A DNA stretch of 64,000 nucleotides from Sorangium cellulosum So ce56. GTDB lineage: Bacteria > Myxococcota_A > Polyangia > Polyangiales > Polyangiaceae. Below the pieces are notes generated by a model. It was given only the letters and a program-made list of their open reading frames with translations. It was not told the DNA's origin and ran no database searches. How positions within the stretch are numbered: the stretch's first letter is position 1; the number at the start of each line of letters is the position of its first letter. The DNA is taken from NCBI RefSeq assembly GCF_000067165.1, contig NC_010162.1:2961001-3025000 (forward strand), in the 5' to 3' direction. A program made the position numbers and the translations under genes. Shown one piece after another: positions 1-7,129 of the stretch.

Positions 1-1362
1 GTCGAGGCCGACGAGCGAGTCGCCGTGCCGGAGGGCGTGATCGACGAACGTGAACGGCTCGTCCTGCGCGCGCGTCACGAGCCAGAGCGACAGCCTCGCC
101 AGGCTCACCGCGAAGGGGTTCTTGTCGGCGCCGTAGAGGCAGCGCCGCGCGACGAGCCGCCGCGCGTGGCTCACGGCGCCCTCGCCCGGCAGGGCGAGCC
201 GCGCGGCCGCCGCCGCGTCGCCGCGCGCGGCCTCGCGCGTCCAGGCGGCCACCACATGGTCGGCCAGGTACCGGCACGCCTCCATGAGGAACGCGCCGGA
301 GCCCATCGCCGGGTCGCAGATCGCGAGCCGGAGGAGCGCCTCGGACGCGGGCTCCTCGCCCAGCTGCCGGAGCAGCGGCTCGAGCGTCCGCGCCACGATC
401 GGCGCGGACAGGCTCCTCGGGGTATAATGCGAGCTCGTCCGCCGCCGCTCGGCGATCGGCTGCAGGAACAGCCGCCCCGCCCCGAGCACGCCGGTGTCCC
501 GCGCGCGCAGCGGTCCGAGCGCATCGAGGACGCCGGCCGCGGTCTCCGCGGCGACGAGCGCCTCCCCGAGCCTCCCCGCCTCCCGCCGCGAGATGCCTGC
601 CCGCTCGGCGAGCCACGCCGCCCGCCGCGCCGCCGGCTGCGCGAGCGCCTCGGCCGCGCCCACCCAGATCCTGTCGGGCCGGAGGCACACCGTCGGCCCG
701 GCGGCGCGCTCGACCCGGTAGCCCATGAGCGCCTCGTAGAGGCCGCCGAGCTGCTCGACGTCGATCGACCGGTACGACAGCGGGCGCCCGTCGAGCACGA
801 GGAGCCGCTCGAGCACCGCGTGCACCGCGCCGTCGTCCACCGACGGCGCGCGCGGCGCGCGCGCCGCCGCGGCGTCGTCCGGGGCCGCGCGCTCCAGGAA
901 CGGGTATCGTTCGGGGTCGAAGAGCTCGCCTCGCCGCGCCGGCAGGGTCAGCTCGGGGAGGCGGATCCCGTGGAAGACGGCGCGGAACAGCGCGGTGAGC
1001 CGCACCCACGCCCCGAAGCGCCGCCGCGGCGCGCCCGGGCGCGCGCCGCGCTCCGCCGCGAGCTCCTGGAACAGCGGGCGCACGCCGAGGTGCGCCGCGT
1101 AGTACGGGTCCGAGGCCGGCAGGAGCCCGCGGTCCTCCGCGTGCAGCAGGAACACGAGCCGGAGGATCGCGGTGAGCAGGCCGCCGTGGAGGTGCTCCGG
1201 GCCGCGGGCGAGCGCGTCCTCGAGCGCGCCCGCCCCGTCGCGCTCGGCCGCGTCCTCGAAGCCGCGGAGCAGGATACCGAGCGCGTCGAAGGCCCGATCC
1301 GCGAGCGCGCCCGCGACGTCTGCCTGCTGCGCCCTGCTGTCCCCGGGGACGGGCTGATCCAT
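1..1362 (-). CDS. Eco57I-type N6-adenine DNA methyltransferase, N-terminal part (cut by window edge)
   Basis: Class I SAM-dependent DNA methyltransferase of the large restriction-modification type. The reading frame stays open from the ATG at 1362 to base 1 (454 codons), so the C-terminal part, including the NPPY region, lies outside. Visible motifs are SHYTPRSLS (residues 311-319, which precedes the SAM domain in type IIG enzymes), motif I DPAMGSGAFL (350-359), YGADKNPFAV (410-419) and HALRHGDSLVG (442-452). The last three are typical of the Eco57I and PglX/DrmM group. The first 300 residues form a helical region with LRLVFLLHAEDRGLLP, common at the N terminus of these long proteins. Whether it is a type IIG enzyme, a DISARM methylase or another phage-defence component cannot be decided without the downstream genes. 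It is transcribed out of the window and is not co-oriented with the immunity-like genes to the right. Confidence 0.85.
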   Translation of the reverse strand, partial: MDQPVPGDSRAQQADVAGALADRAFDALGILLRGFEDAAERDGAGALEDALARGPEHLHGGLLTAILRLVFLLHAEDRGLLPASDPYYAAHLGVRPLFQELAAERGARPGAPRRRFGAWVRLTALFRAVFHGIRLPELTLPARRGELFDPERYPFLERAAPDDAAAARAPRAPSVDDGAVHAVLERLLVLDGRPLSYRSIDVEQLGGLYEALMGYRVERAAGPTVCLRPDRIWVGAAEALAQPAARRAAWLAERAGISRREAGRLGEALVAAETAAGVLDALGPLRARDTGVLGAGRLFLQPIAERRRTSSHYTPRSLSAPIVARTLEPLLRQLGEEPASEALLRLAICDPAMGSGAFLMEACRYLADHVVAAWTREAARGDAAAAARLALPGEGAVSHARRLVARRCLYGADKNPFAVSLARLSLWLVTRAQDEPFTFVDHALRHGDSLVGLD

Positions 1363-1427
1363 GCCGAGCGCCCGGAGTGTACGCGAGCGCGGCGCGCTTT
1401 GCTGCAGGTTCTACCTGCGCGCGGCGT

Positions 1428-2048
1428 TCAGGGCTTGATCTTCGCCGCGAACGCTCGTGTGACCGCCGGCCTCGCCTTGATCGCCTGCTCCCAGCGCGCG
1501 AGGTTCGGATACGGCTCGACGTCTACCCCCATGCGCGCGGCCATGGAGATCCATGGAAACGTGGCGATGTCCGCGATCGAGTACTCGTCGGCGAGGTACT
1601 CGGACTCGGCGAGGCGGCCGTCGAGCACCTTGTAGATGCGGTCCTGCTCGTTCTGATAGCGCTCGATCGCGTAGGGGATCTTCTCGGGCGCGGCGCTGCG
1701 GAAATGGCCGAGCTGGCCGAGCATCGGCCCCACCGCGCCCATCTGGAACATCAGCCACTCGATGACGCGCGACCGGCCCGGCTCGCTCGCGGGCAAGAGC
1801 TTGCCCGTCTTCTCGGCGAGGTAGATGAGGATCGCGCCCGACTCGAAGACGGTGACTGGCCCGTTCGGGCGGTCGTGATCCTGCAGCGCGGGGATCTTCC
1901 CGTTGGGGTTGATGCGCAGGTACTCCGGCGTTTTCTGCGCGCCGGATCCGATGTCGATGGGCTTGATCTGGTAGGCGAGCCCGAGCTCCTCGAGGAGAAT
2001 GATGGGCTTGTAGCCGTTCGGCGTGGTCCACGTGTACAGATCGATCAT
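1428..2048 (-). CDS. yfcG: Glutathione S-transferase, YfcG/Nu-class-like
   Basis: A 206-residue cytosolic thiol transferase. The N-terminal thioredoxin-fold half starts MIDLYTWTTPNGYK and carries the Thr-Pro-Asn active-site signature of the Escherichia coli YfcG/YghU group, then NPNGKIPAL (cis-Pro loop) and FESGAILIYLAEKTG, which binds the gamma-glutamyl group. The C-terminal half is all-helical, with YSIADIATFPW as the N-capping box. Known members reduce small disulfides using glutathione; that role is inferred here. I chose the ATG at 2048 because GGGAG sits at the correct distance upstream and the family begins at MIDLY. A longer frame with 28 extra residues is unlikely. It lies 65 bp upstream of, and in the same direction as, the methyltransferase gene. 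Confidence 0.9.
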   Translation of the reverse strand: MIDLYTWTTPNGYKPIILLEELGLAYQIKPIDIGSGAQKTPEYLRINPNGKIPALQDHDRPNGPVTVFESGAILIYLAEKTGKLLPASEPGRSRVIEWLMFQMGAVGPMLGQLGHFRSAAPEKIPYAIERYQNEQDRIYKVLDGRLAESEYLADEYSIADIATFPWISMAARMGVDVEPYPNLARWEQAIKARPAVTRAFAAKIKP

Positions 2049-2324
2049 CTGGTGCTCCCTCCCATCGGCGGTGCCTCCGGCACCCGTCCCGGCAGCTGCG
2101 GGGATGGTCCCCGGGTGACCCGCGGAGGTCAAGCGAGGGCTGAACGGTCCGCGCGCTGCGTGTCGATTTCACCCGAACGAACTCGCGCAAGCGAGGCGCC
2201 GTGCGCGCCCAGCACGCCGCCGATGTCGCGGCTGGCGCCGTAGGTGTCCGGAAACTCCTGATGAGGCGGCTGCTGTATCAGCCTGGCGCGATGCCTCCGG
2301 CTGCGCGCCCGCCGCGCCCTTCCG

Positions 2325-2445
2325 GGCGCCCCCGGCCCGCCGGAAAGGCGGCGACTGCGCCCGGTGCTCGACGGATCTATCCTGTGGCGCCGCACCGCAT
2401 TTGGGCCTTGCGGCGCAGAGCCGGTCTGTGAGATTTTTTGTGGGG
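2325..2445 (+). repeat. Dispersed repeat, copy 1 (with terminator-like hairpin)
   Basis: This segment aligns without gaps to 5046-5166. The last 46 bases (2397-2442) are identical to 5118-5163, and the part before is diverged but still recognisable (for example GGAAAGGCGGCGA at 2342 and 5063). The near-perfect core ends in a hairpin plus T-run. No protein is convincingly encoded on either strand. It lies in the roughly 500-bp gap between the GST start and the ankyrin gene. Confidence 0.8.
2414..2439 (+). terminator. Intrinsic terminator-like hairpin inside repeat copy 1
   Basis: CGCAGA, a five-base GCCGG loop, then TCTGTG (one G-T wobble), followed by AGA and six T. T-runs are rare in this DNA, so the structure stands out. 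Copy 1 has no intact plus-strand gene just upstream, so its transcript, if any, is unknown. Confidence 0.5.
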
Positions 2446-2545
2446 GAGGCCTCAAAAGGCGACGATCTAGACAGAGCTGGTTCCGCGGCTTCGGTTGACC
2501 GATCGACGGATAGTTGGGCAGGCAGAACGGCCGTGCCAGAGCAAT

Positions 2546-3163
2546 ATGACCATCTCCACCGGAATGCTCCTTTTGACCGTTCGCGAACTCCGAGAGGCGC
2601 TGAGCGCGCTTCCGGGCGGCGCTGTCATCGGGCTCACCCGCGACGGTTCGACGGTAGAAACGCTCGACGCACTCCACGCGGTGACGGTAGTTGCGGTTCA
2701 GCCCAGTCTCCTCGTGCTGGGCCCGCCGCCTGCTGATGCCGGGCGCCTCTTCGAGGCCGTCTCCGAGGGCGACCAAGAGCTCGTTCGCAAACTGCTGGCC
2801 GATGGCGCGGATGTGAACGCACGCGACCCTCGGTCCCCTATGTTCGACGGCGAAACGCCGCTCATTCTGGCGGCAGGCGCTGGTCTGATCGACATGCTTC
2901 GTGTTCTGCTCGAAGCGGGCGCGGATGTTAACGCTCGCTCTGCGAGCGGATGGACCGCGCTGATGCGAGCCTGCAATGCTGGAGCGACGGAGGCTGCACG
3001 TCTCCTCCTCGATGCCGGCGCTGACCCGCGGCTCATCAACGATGAGGGGTACACGGCGCGCGGGCGGGTTCCCGGCACCTCGCCGGAGCTCAAGGCGCTC
3101 CTCGAACCTTGGGAGGCTGCCCAACCCGGCAAAGCACCCGGCGGCGCTTCGCGCGGCGGGTGA
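2546..3163 (+). CDS. Ankyrin-repeat protein
   Basis: About 205 residues, predicted cytosolic (no signal peptide). Residues 1-75 form a small N-terminal region (LTVRELREALSALPGG, then a beta-rich stretch). The rest holds three ankyrin repeats: AVSEGDQELVRKLLADGADV, then ETPLILAAGAGLIDMLRVLL, then GWTALMRACNAGATEAARLL. Ankyrin repeats are protein-binding scaffolds; the partner is unknown. The start is uncertain: the ATG at 2546 has a weak ribosome site, and the ATG at 2564 is an alternative. Base composition is less GC-extreme than in the flanking core genes. It ends 32 bp before the next gene, so the two may be co-transcribed. In similar accessory arrays ankyrin proteins sit beside toxin-immunity genes, which is the likeliest context here. 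Confidence 0.75.
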   Translation: MTISTGMLLLTVRELREALSALPGGAVIGLTRDGSTVETLDALHAVTVVAVQPSLLVLGPPPADAGRLFEAVSEGDQELVRKLLADGADVNARDPRSPMFDGETPLILAAGAGLIDMLRVLLEAGADVNARSASGWTALMRACNAGATEAARLLLDAGADPRLINDEGYTARGRVPGTSPELKALLEPWEAAQPGKAPGGASRGG

Positions 3164-3195
3164 TTGCCAGGCCGCTGGGTTGCTCGAGGTCGAAG

Positions 3196-3705
3196 ATGCT
3201 GAGTCTCACGAGTGCTCGATGGTCAGAGCTGGAGCACGCATACGGTGCTGCTTCAGATGTTCCAGAGTTGTTGCGAAAACTCGATGGCTTGCCCGCTGCG
3301 GAGGGAGAGCAAGAACCCTGGTTCTCACTTTGGAGCTCCCTGGCGCACCAAGGGGACGTTTACTCGGCTTCTTTTGCCGCGGTCCCCTACGTGGTGAAAG
3401 CCTTGGCATCCGCTCCGGCTTCTGCCGATTTCACGTACTTTCAGTTTCCGGCTTGGGTGGAGATCTGTCGAGCTAAGAAGAGTATTGCAGTTCCAGAGGA
3501 TCTTGCCCCGGCTTACTTCGACGCGTTGTCACAGTTGCCATCTCTTATTGCGGCGGCGGCGTCAAGACCTTGGGACGCTGGCTTCCTTTCGTGTGCCTTG
3601 AGCGCCCTTGCCGCTTCGAAGAGCCAGCCGGCCGTTGCGGAAGCGGTGCTCGAGCTGTCCCCGGAAACGGCGAACGAGTTCATGGAATGGTTGGGCAGCC
3701 GCTAA
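3196..3705 (+). CDS. Immunity-like protein of unknown family
   Basis: A 169-residue soluble helical protein starting MLSLTSARWSELEHAYG. The segment SLWSSLAHQGDVYSASFAAV resembles a motif I associate with HEAT-like proteins that accompany polymorphic toxins. This is a recollection of a pattern, not a confirmed family match. I chose the ATG at 3196 because GAGGTCGAAG precedes it; an in-frame extension to 3109 would overlap the ankyrin gene and lacks coding character. Its codon use is visibly less GC-rich than the chemosensory genes downstream, consistent with an acquired gene. No cognate toxin is seen nearby. Confidence 0.65.
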   Translation: MLSLTSARWSELEHAYGAASDVPELLRKLDGLPAAEGEQEPWFSLWSSLAHQGDVYSASFAAVPYVVKALASAPASADFTYFQFPAWVEICRAKKSIAVPEDLAPAYFDALSQLPSLIAAAASRPWDAGFLSCALSALAASKSQPAVAEAVLELSPETANEFMEWLGSR

Positions 3706-3862
3706 TCGACCAAACAGCGCGCTGCTGCCGACGCGCGAAGTCCGAAGGCGAGGAGCCAGCTAACCAGGTCGTTGCTGCTGATGTGGCCCTCGCTCCGCTC
3801 GGGACTACGCAGAAGAACGCCAGTCGTCAGGCACACACGGCAACCCCGCGGGAGGTCCTCGC

Positions 3863-4408
3863 ATGCCCTTCGAAATCCCACCGCGGCTGCTCGAACGCCT
3901 GCGCGCTCGACGTCTTGAGCAACGTCAGCTGCGGGCGACCCGCAGCGCTGCCGGCGCGCCGCGCGAGCAGGCGGGCGGCAACTTCATCGATTCCATTCGA
4001 CACGTCTTCTCTGGAGCTTCTTCCGTCGATCAGGCGGCCGGGCGGTACGTCGCGGCCATGAGCTCTTGGCAGGACGAGGTTGAAGACGAGTACGACGCGT
4101 TCCTGCTCGACCCCGGCATGGGACCGATGACCTACCTGACCTCCGACGGCCGCGTCCTCGAGGACCTCCGTGGCTGGGACGGCGATGAGATCGTCGAGGT
4201 CGGCGGTTTGCACGCACATTCCGCGCTGATCGTCGGCGCCCGGAAGACGGGCATCGTCGAGCTTCTCGAGCTGATCCCGCCGCCTCCTCCGGGGTCGTCG
4301 GTCTGCTCGACGTGCAACGGCAAACGCGTGGCTGAACCGGCCCCCGGATTCCGCATGGAGTTCCCCTGCAACGAATGCGACGCGCGCGGGTGGATCGATG
4401 CTGGCTGA
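3863..4408 (+). CDS. Hypothetical protein with C-terminal zinc-binding CxxC pair
   Basis: A 181-residue soluble protein with a strong ribosome site (GGGAGG) seven bases before the ATG. The N-terminal 40 residues are basic and helical. The middle contains MTYLTSDGRVLEDLRGWDG, similar in style to SUKH/SMI1-like immunity domains. The C terminus has CSTCNGKR (from residue 147) and CNECDARGW (from 168), a two-CxxC knuckle like the DnaJ central zinc finger, probably binding one zinc ion. It lies between two immunity-like genes on the same strand. The function is unknown; an immunity role is inferred from context only. Confidence 0.65.
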   Translation: MPFEIPPRLLERLRARRLEQRQLRATRSAAGAPREQAGGNFIDSIRHVFSGASSVDQAAGRYVAAMSSWQDEVEDEYDAFLLDPGMGPMTYLTSDGRVLEDLRGWDGDEIVEVGGLHAHSALIVGARKTGIVELLELIPPPPPGSSVCSTCNGKRVAEPAPGFRMEFPCNECDARGWIDAG

Positions 4409-4594
4409 CTCCGGGATGAACCCGACGAGCAGCTCCGTGGCTCCTTTCCGGTGCGGCGGACGCCGTCGCGCTCGACATGGGCCGCAGGGCGGAGCCCCGG
4501 AGCCCCCGCCCCCGGAGCTCATGCCGTTGCGATTGCGAGCCGGCGCGTGGCGCCCTTGACCAGAGGGCCGGTTTGCTCTTCGCTTTCCCCGACC

Positions 4595-4954
4595 ATGAAG
4601 CTCGTCATCCGCTCCGCTGGCGTCTGGGGGCATCCCAATCTCCGGACGTGGGCGCCCGACGATCCCGACGCGTTCGCCGAGCTCGTGATGCTGGACATCG
4701 GGCCCAGAAAGGGGGCGGGCGCGGATTCCTTCACCCTCAGGGTGGCCACGCCCGCCGGGCTGGACCGGCTGGAGGCACGCGATGGAATCCTGGCCACCCG
4801 CCCCCTGCTCGTGATGCGCCGGTACGACTTCGACGATCTCTGGCGCTGGCTCGAGCAGACCGTCGCGTCCTGCGAGGCCGAGACCTGGCCGGCCTGCGTC
4901 GAGAACCTCCGGCGCTACTTCGCCTGGGAGTACGAGAGCTACCGCGAGCCGTGA
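4595..4954 (+). CDS. Imm8-like immunity protein
   Basis: A 119-residue protein starting MKLVIRSAGVWGHPNLRTW. It has the features I associate with the Imm8 immunity family: an N-terminal strand, PDDPDAFAELVMLDIGP, then ESFxL-type strands (GADSFTLRVATPAGLD), and a helical tail ending in a region rich in W, F and Y. Imm8 proteins are found beside polymorphic toxins and are thought to neutralise the toxin C-terminal domain in the cytosol. No toxin gene is adjacent, so this is an orphan. I chose the ATG at 4595 by family length; the upstream in-frame region has only shadow composition. The terminator-bearing repeat copy 2 begins about 90 bp after its stop codon and may end its transcript. Confidence 0.7.
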   Translation: MKLVIRSAGVWGHPNLRTWAPDDPDAFAELVMLDIGPRKGAGADSFTLRVATPAGLDRLEARDGILATRPLLVMRRYDFDDLWRWLEQTVASCEAETWPACVENLRRYFAWEYESYREP

Positions 4955-5045
4955 CACGGCGCGCGCTCTCCTGTTCGCCCCCCGCTGCGCGCCGCAGCGC
5001 CGGCGTTCGGCGCGTGCGGCGGCTCCTCCGGCCCGGCCGCCCAGC

Positions 5046-5166
5046 CGGCGCTCGCGGCCCCCGGAAAGGCGGCGAATGCCGCCGGTGTCAGGCGCATCTA
5101 CGCGACCGCGCTGGGCAGCATTTGGGCCTTGCGGCGCAGAGCCGGTCTGTGAGATTTTTTGTGTGG
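5046..5166 (+). repeat. Dispersed repeat, copy 2 (with terminator-like hairpin)
   Basis: Gap-free match to 2325-2445, same orientation, with the last 46 bases identical. It follows the Imm8-like gene. The 391-bp gap between that gene and the next (4955-5345) holds this repeat and the palindromic element at 5211-5311 and no other convincing gene. Confidence 0.8.
5135..5160 (+). terminator. Intrinsic terminator-like hairpin inside repeat copy 2
   Basis: Same six-base-pair stem, GCCGG loop and six-T tract as in copy 1. It sits 180 bp after the Imm8-like stop codon on the same strand, so it is a plausible 3' end for that transcript. Confidence 0.5.
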
Positions 5167-5210
5167 GGGCGGTCCTAACACTACTGCGAGAAGTCGGAGG
5201 GGGAAGCGAT

Positions 5211-5311
5211 CCGCCATGACGCCAAGAGCGCCAAGAAACCAGGGAAATGAGAGGGGAAAGTGCCGGGACGGCACTTCTTCTTCTCCGTTGGCGATCTTGG
5301 CGCCATGGCGG
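5211..5311. repeat. Long imperfect palindrome (gcc-aag hairpin element)
   Basis: The left arm starts at 5211 (CCGCCATGACGCCAAG, then GCGCCAAG); the right arm ends at 5311 (CTTGGCGCCATGGCGG) and is nearly its reverse complement. Between them is a perfect inner hairpin, AAGTGCCG/CGGCACTT with loop GGA (5258-5276). A related element lies at 49753-49822. This looks like a miniature non-coding repeat. It sits 35 bp before the next gene start. Confidence 0.65.
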
Positions 5312-5345
5312 TTCTTCTTTGCGCCGCTCGTCCGAGGATAGAGAA

Positions 5346-5723
5346 ATGAGGCTGACAATCTTTCTGGAGGAGTACGCGAAGCACACGGCGCTCAACATCG
5401 GGCAAGTGATGCAAGGCGTGCGGTACTTCCACTCTCATCCGGACTGTGATGATGTCGCGCCGCGAGGGACGTTCAAGCATTGTTTCTTGTCGATGTCCCT
5501 TCGGGCGAGGCGAATCGCGAACGACCTCTTCTTCTCGGTGATTCCACCTCACTGGCATCACACGCCAGAGGAGCTCCGCGAGATGCGACCGATCCCGATC
5601 AAGAAGTGGTTCTTCTATGGATATTCAGCCTGGCAATTTGACGAGTCCGGGCAGGTTAGAGCCGACCTCGACGGAAGAGAGGATCGAAGATGGGATCCGC
5701 GATGCCAGAAGCCACAGACTTGA
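5346..5723 (+). CDS. Hypothetical protein
   Basis: A 125-residue soluble protein (MRLTIFLEEYAKHTALNIGQ onwards) that I do not recognise. It is rich in His, Trp and aromatic residues in its middle (SVIPPHWHHTPEELREMRP, then KKWFFYGYSAWQF). Composition is the least GC-rich of the window, suggesting recent acquisition. The ATG at 5346 is preceded by GAGGATAGAGAA; translation upstream of it would run through the palindrome and is unlikely. Position and size fit the orphan immunity or accessory genes around it. Confidence 0.55.
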   Translation: MRLTIFLEEYAKHTALNIGQVMQGVRYFHSHPDCDDVAPRGTFKHCFLSMSLRARRIANDLFFSVIPPHWHHTPEELREMRPIPIKKWFFYGYSAWQFDESGQVRADLDGREDRRWDPRCQKPQT

Positions 5724-6003
5724 CGGGTCGAGCGCCTGACGGCGGTTTGCGGCGAACGGCGCTTCGCGCCGCCGCTGAAGCCGAGCGCCGGACGGATCAA
5801 CGTGACGTGCGCTCGAACGCGACGCGGCGCGAGCGAGAGGACCCACGGTAGGAGGACGGGGAACGTCGAGGTGCCCAGGGAGACGTGCGAATGCCCGACC
5901 TCGGTGTCGCCGGCGCTGGCCGACCTGGGCCTGCTGCCGATGAGAGGGTGAGCACGCGTCCCCGCTCGCGGCAGAGGCCCCGTTCGGCAGGAAAGGGGAG
6001 GCG

Positions 6004-6558
6004 ATGCTTTCATGGGCTGAAGTGAAGCGGCTGATCTCGCAGATCGTCGGCCCGCGACTTGCCGATCTCGGGTTCCACAACCCAGGCCGAGCCATGTGGC
6101 GGCTTCGCCCGTACTTCGTTGACGTTGTCTGGTTTCACTGCCCTCGCGCCGGCATCTTCCAGGTCGAGTTTGGCTGTGGGCTGCGCAACGCCGTCCGAAA
6201 CAATCCGGCTCCCTGGCATTGCCAGTTCCGCACGCAGCCGGCGCATTCGTTCAACTGGGAGGAACTACCCTGGTCGTTTCGCCTGTCGGAATCGGAGCAG
6301 GTCGAGGTCCTTCGGCTGCTCGCCCCTCGGGTCGTGGCAGCCGCAAGGCGGTGGTTCGCTCACTTCGACACGATCGACAGCGCCATCCGCGCACTGGAGA
6401 GCAATCCATTGTCGGGGCCGCGGAATGTAGCGCCCTGCGCCCCAGGTAGTCCCGCCTACAACGAAGCGATGTTCGAGCTGCGCGCCGCGGCGGCCGGTGT
6501 GGCCGGACAACCCGCTGCGGCGGACGAGGCCGGGGCTGTGCACCGCCCTCGGCGCTGA
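6004..6558 (+). CDS. DUF4304-like protein
   Basis: A 184-residue soluble protein. The first 130 residues have the layout of the DUF4304 family: an initial helix (WAEVKRLISQIVGPRLADLG), GFHNPGRAMWRLRPYFVDVV, a strand with FQVEFGCGLRN, and a later W-rich segment. Members are of unknown function and often lie beside toxin-immunity genes. The C-terminal 50 residues are low complexity and rich in Ala, Pro and Arg, and may be a read-through tail. There is a strong ribosome site (GGGGAGG) before the ATG. It is convergent with the chemosensory operon, whose last gene ends 16 bp away. Confidence 0.7.
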   Translation: MLSWAEVKRLISQIVGPRLADLGFHNPGRAMWRLRPYFVDVVWFHCPRAGIFQVEFGCGLRNAVRNNPAPWHCQFRTQPAHSFNWEELPWSFRLSESEQVEVLRLLAPRVVAAARRWFAHFDTIDSAIRALESNPLSGPRNVAPCAPGSPAYNEAMFELRAAAAGVAGQPAAADEAGAVHRPRR

Positions 6559-6574
6559 GCGCGAACGTTGTCGC

Positions 6575-7129
6575 TCACGATGAGCCGGCCCCCGCGGGCT
6601 CGCCCTGCGGCGGCGCGCCCGGCAGCGCCGCGCGGGCGCCGCCTTCGGCCTCGAGCGACGCGGCCGCGAAGAGCTCCTCCGGCGAGAGGATCCGGTCGAT
6701 GTCGAGCAGCAGAAGGAGCCTTTCGCCCACCTTGCCGAGGCCGACGAGCTGGCCCTGGCGGGCCCGCGTGCCGAACGGCGGCGGCGGCTCGATCGCCGCC
6801 GCGTCGAGGTCCACGACGTCGCCCACGGCGTCGATGAAGAGGCCCATCCGGGTGAGCTCGCCGTCGAACTCCGTCTCGACGATGAGGATGCAGCTCCGCC
6901 GCGTGATCACCGACGCCGGGAGCCCGAGCCGGACGGCGAGGTCGATGACCGGGATCACGCGCCCCCTCAGGTTGAGCACGCCGAGCACGGCCTGCGGCAT
7001 CCTCGGCACCCGCGTGATCGCGGTGATCTCGACGATCTCACGCGCGCGGAGGATGTCCAGCGCGAGCTCGTCCCCGCCCACGAAGAACGAGATGTACTGC
7101 GACGATCGAGGCTCCGGCGCGGAGCTCAC
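6575..7129 (-). CDS. cheW: Chemotaxis coupling protein CheW
   Basis: A 184-residue cytosolic adaptor that links chemoreceptors to the CheA kinase. The CheW fold spans residues 10-155: QYISFFVGGDELALDILRAR, then VPRMPQAVLGVLNLRGRVIP (the signature loop), VIDLAVRLGL, MGLFIDAVGDVVDL, and DIDRILSPEEL near the end. A variable Ala/Gly/Pro tail follows. The start is GTG at 7129, overlapping the MCP stop codon by four bases (GTGA), with GGAGG just upstream. It is the last gene of the operon. Confidence 0.93.
   Translation of the reverse strand: MSSAPEPRSSQYISFFVGGDELALDILRAREIVEITAITRVPRMPQAVLGVLNLRGRVIPVIDLAVRLGLPASVITRRSCILIVETEFDGELTRMGLFIDAVGDVVDLDAAAIEPPPPFGTRARQGQLVGLGKVGERLLLLLDIDRILSPEELFAAASLEAEGGARAALPGAPPQGEPAGAGSS

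Noticed and set aside
1..1362. Calling the edge gene a DISARM or BREX methylase
   Set aside because: The N-terminal motifs are shared by several systems and the diagnostic neighbours are outside the window.
25..1635. Long plus-strand open frame of more than 500 codons
   Set aside because: It is an Arg/Pro/Ala-rich antisense shadow of the methyltransferase gene; the minus strand carries clear motifs.
2129..2270. Minus-strand segment with FPDTYGASRDIGGVLGAHG before the GST gene
   Set aside because: Protein-like but too short, and no family could be named; may be another remnant.
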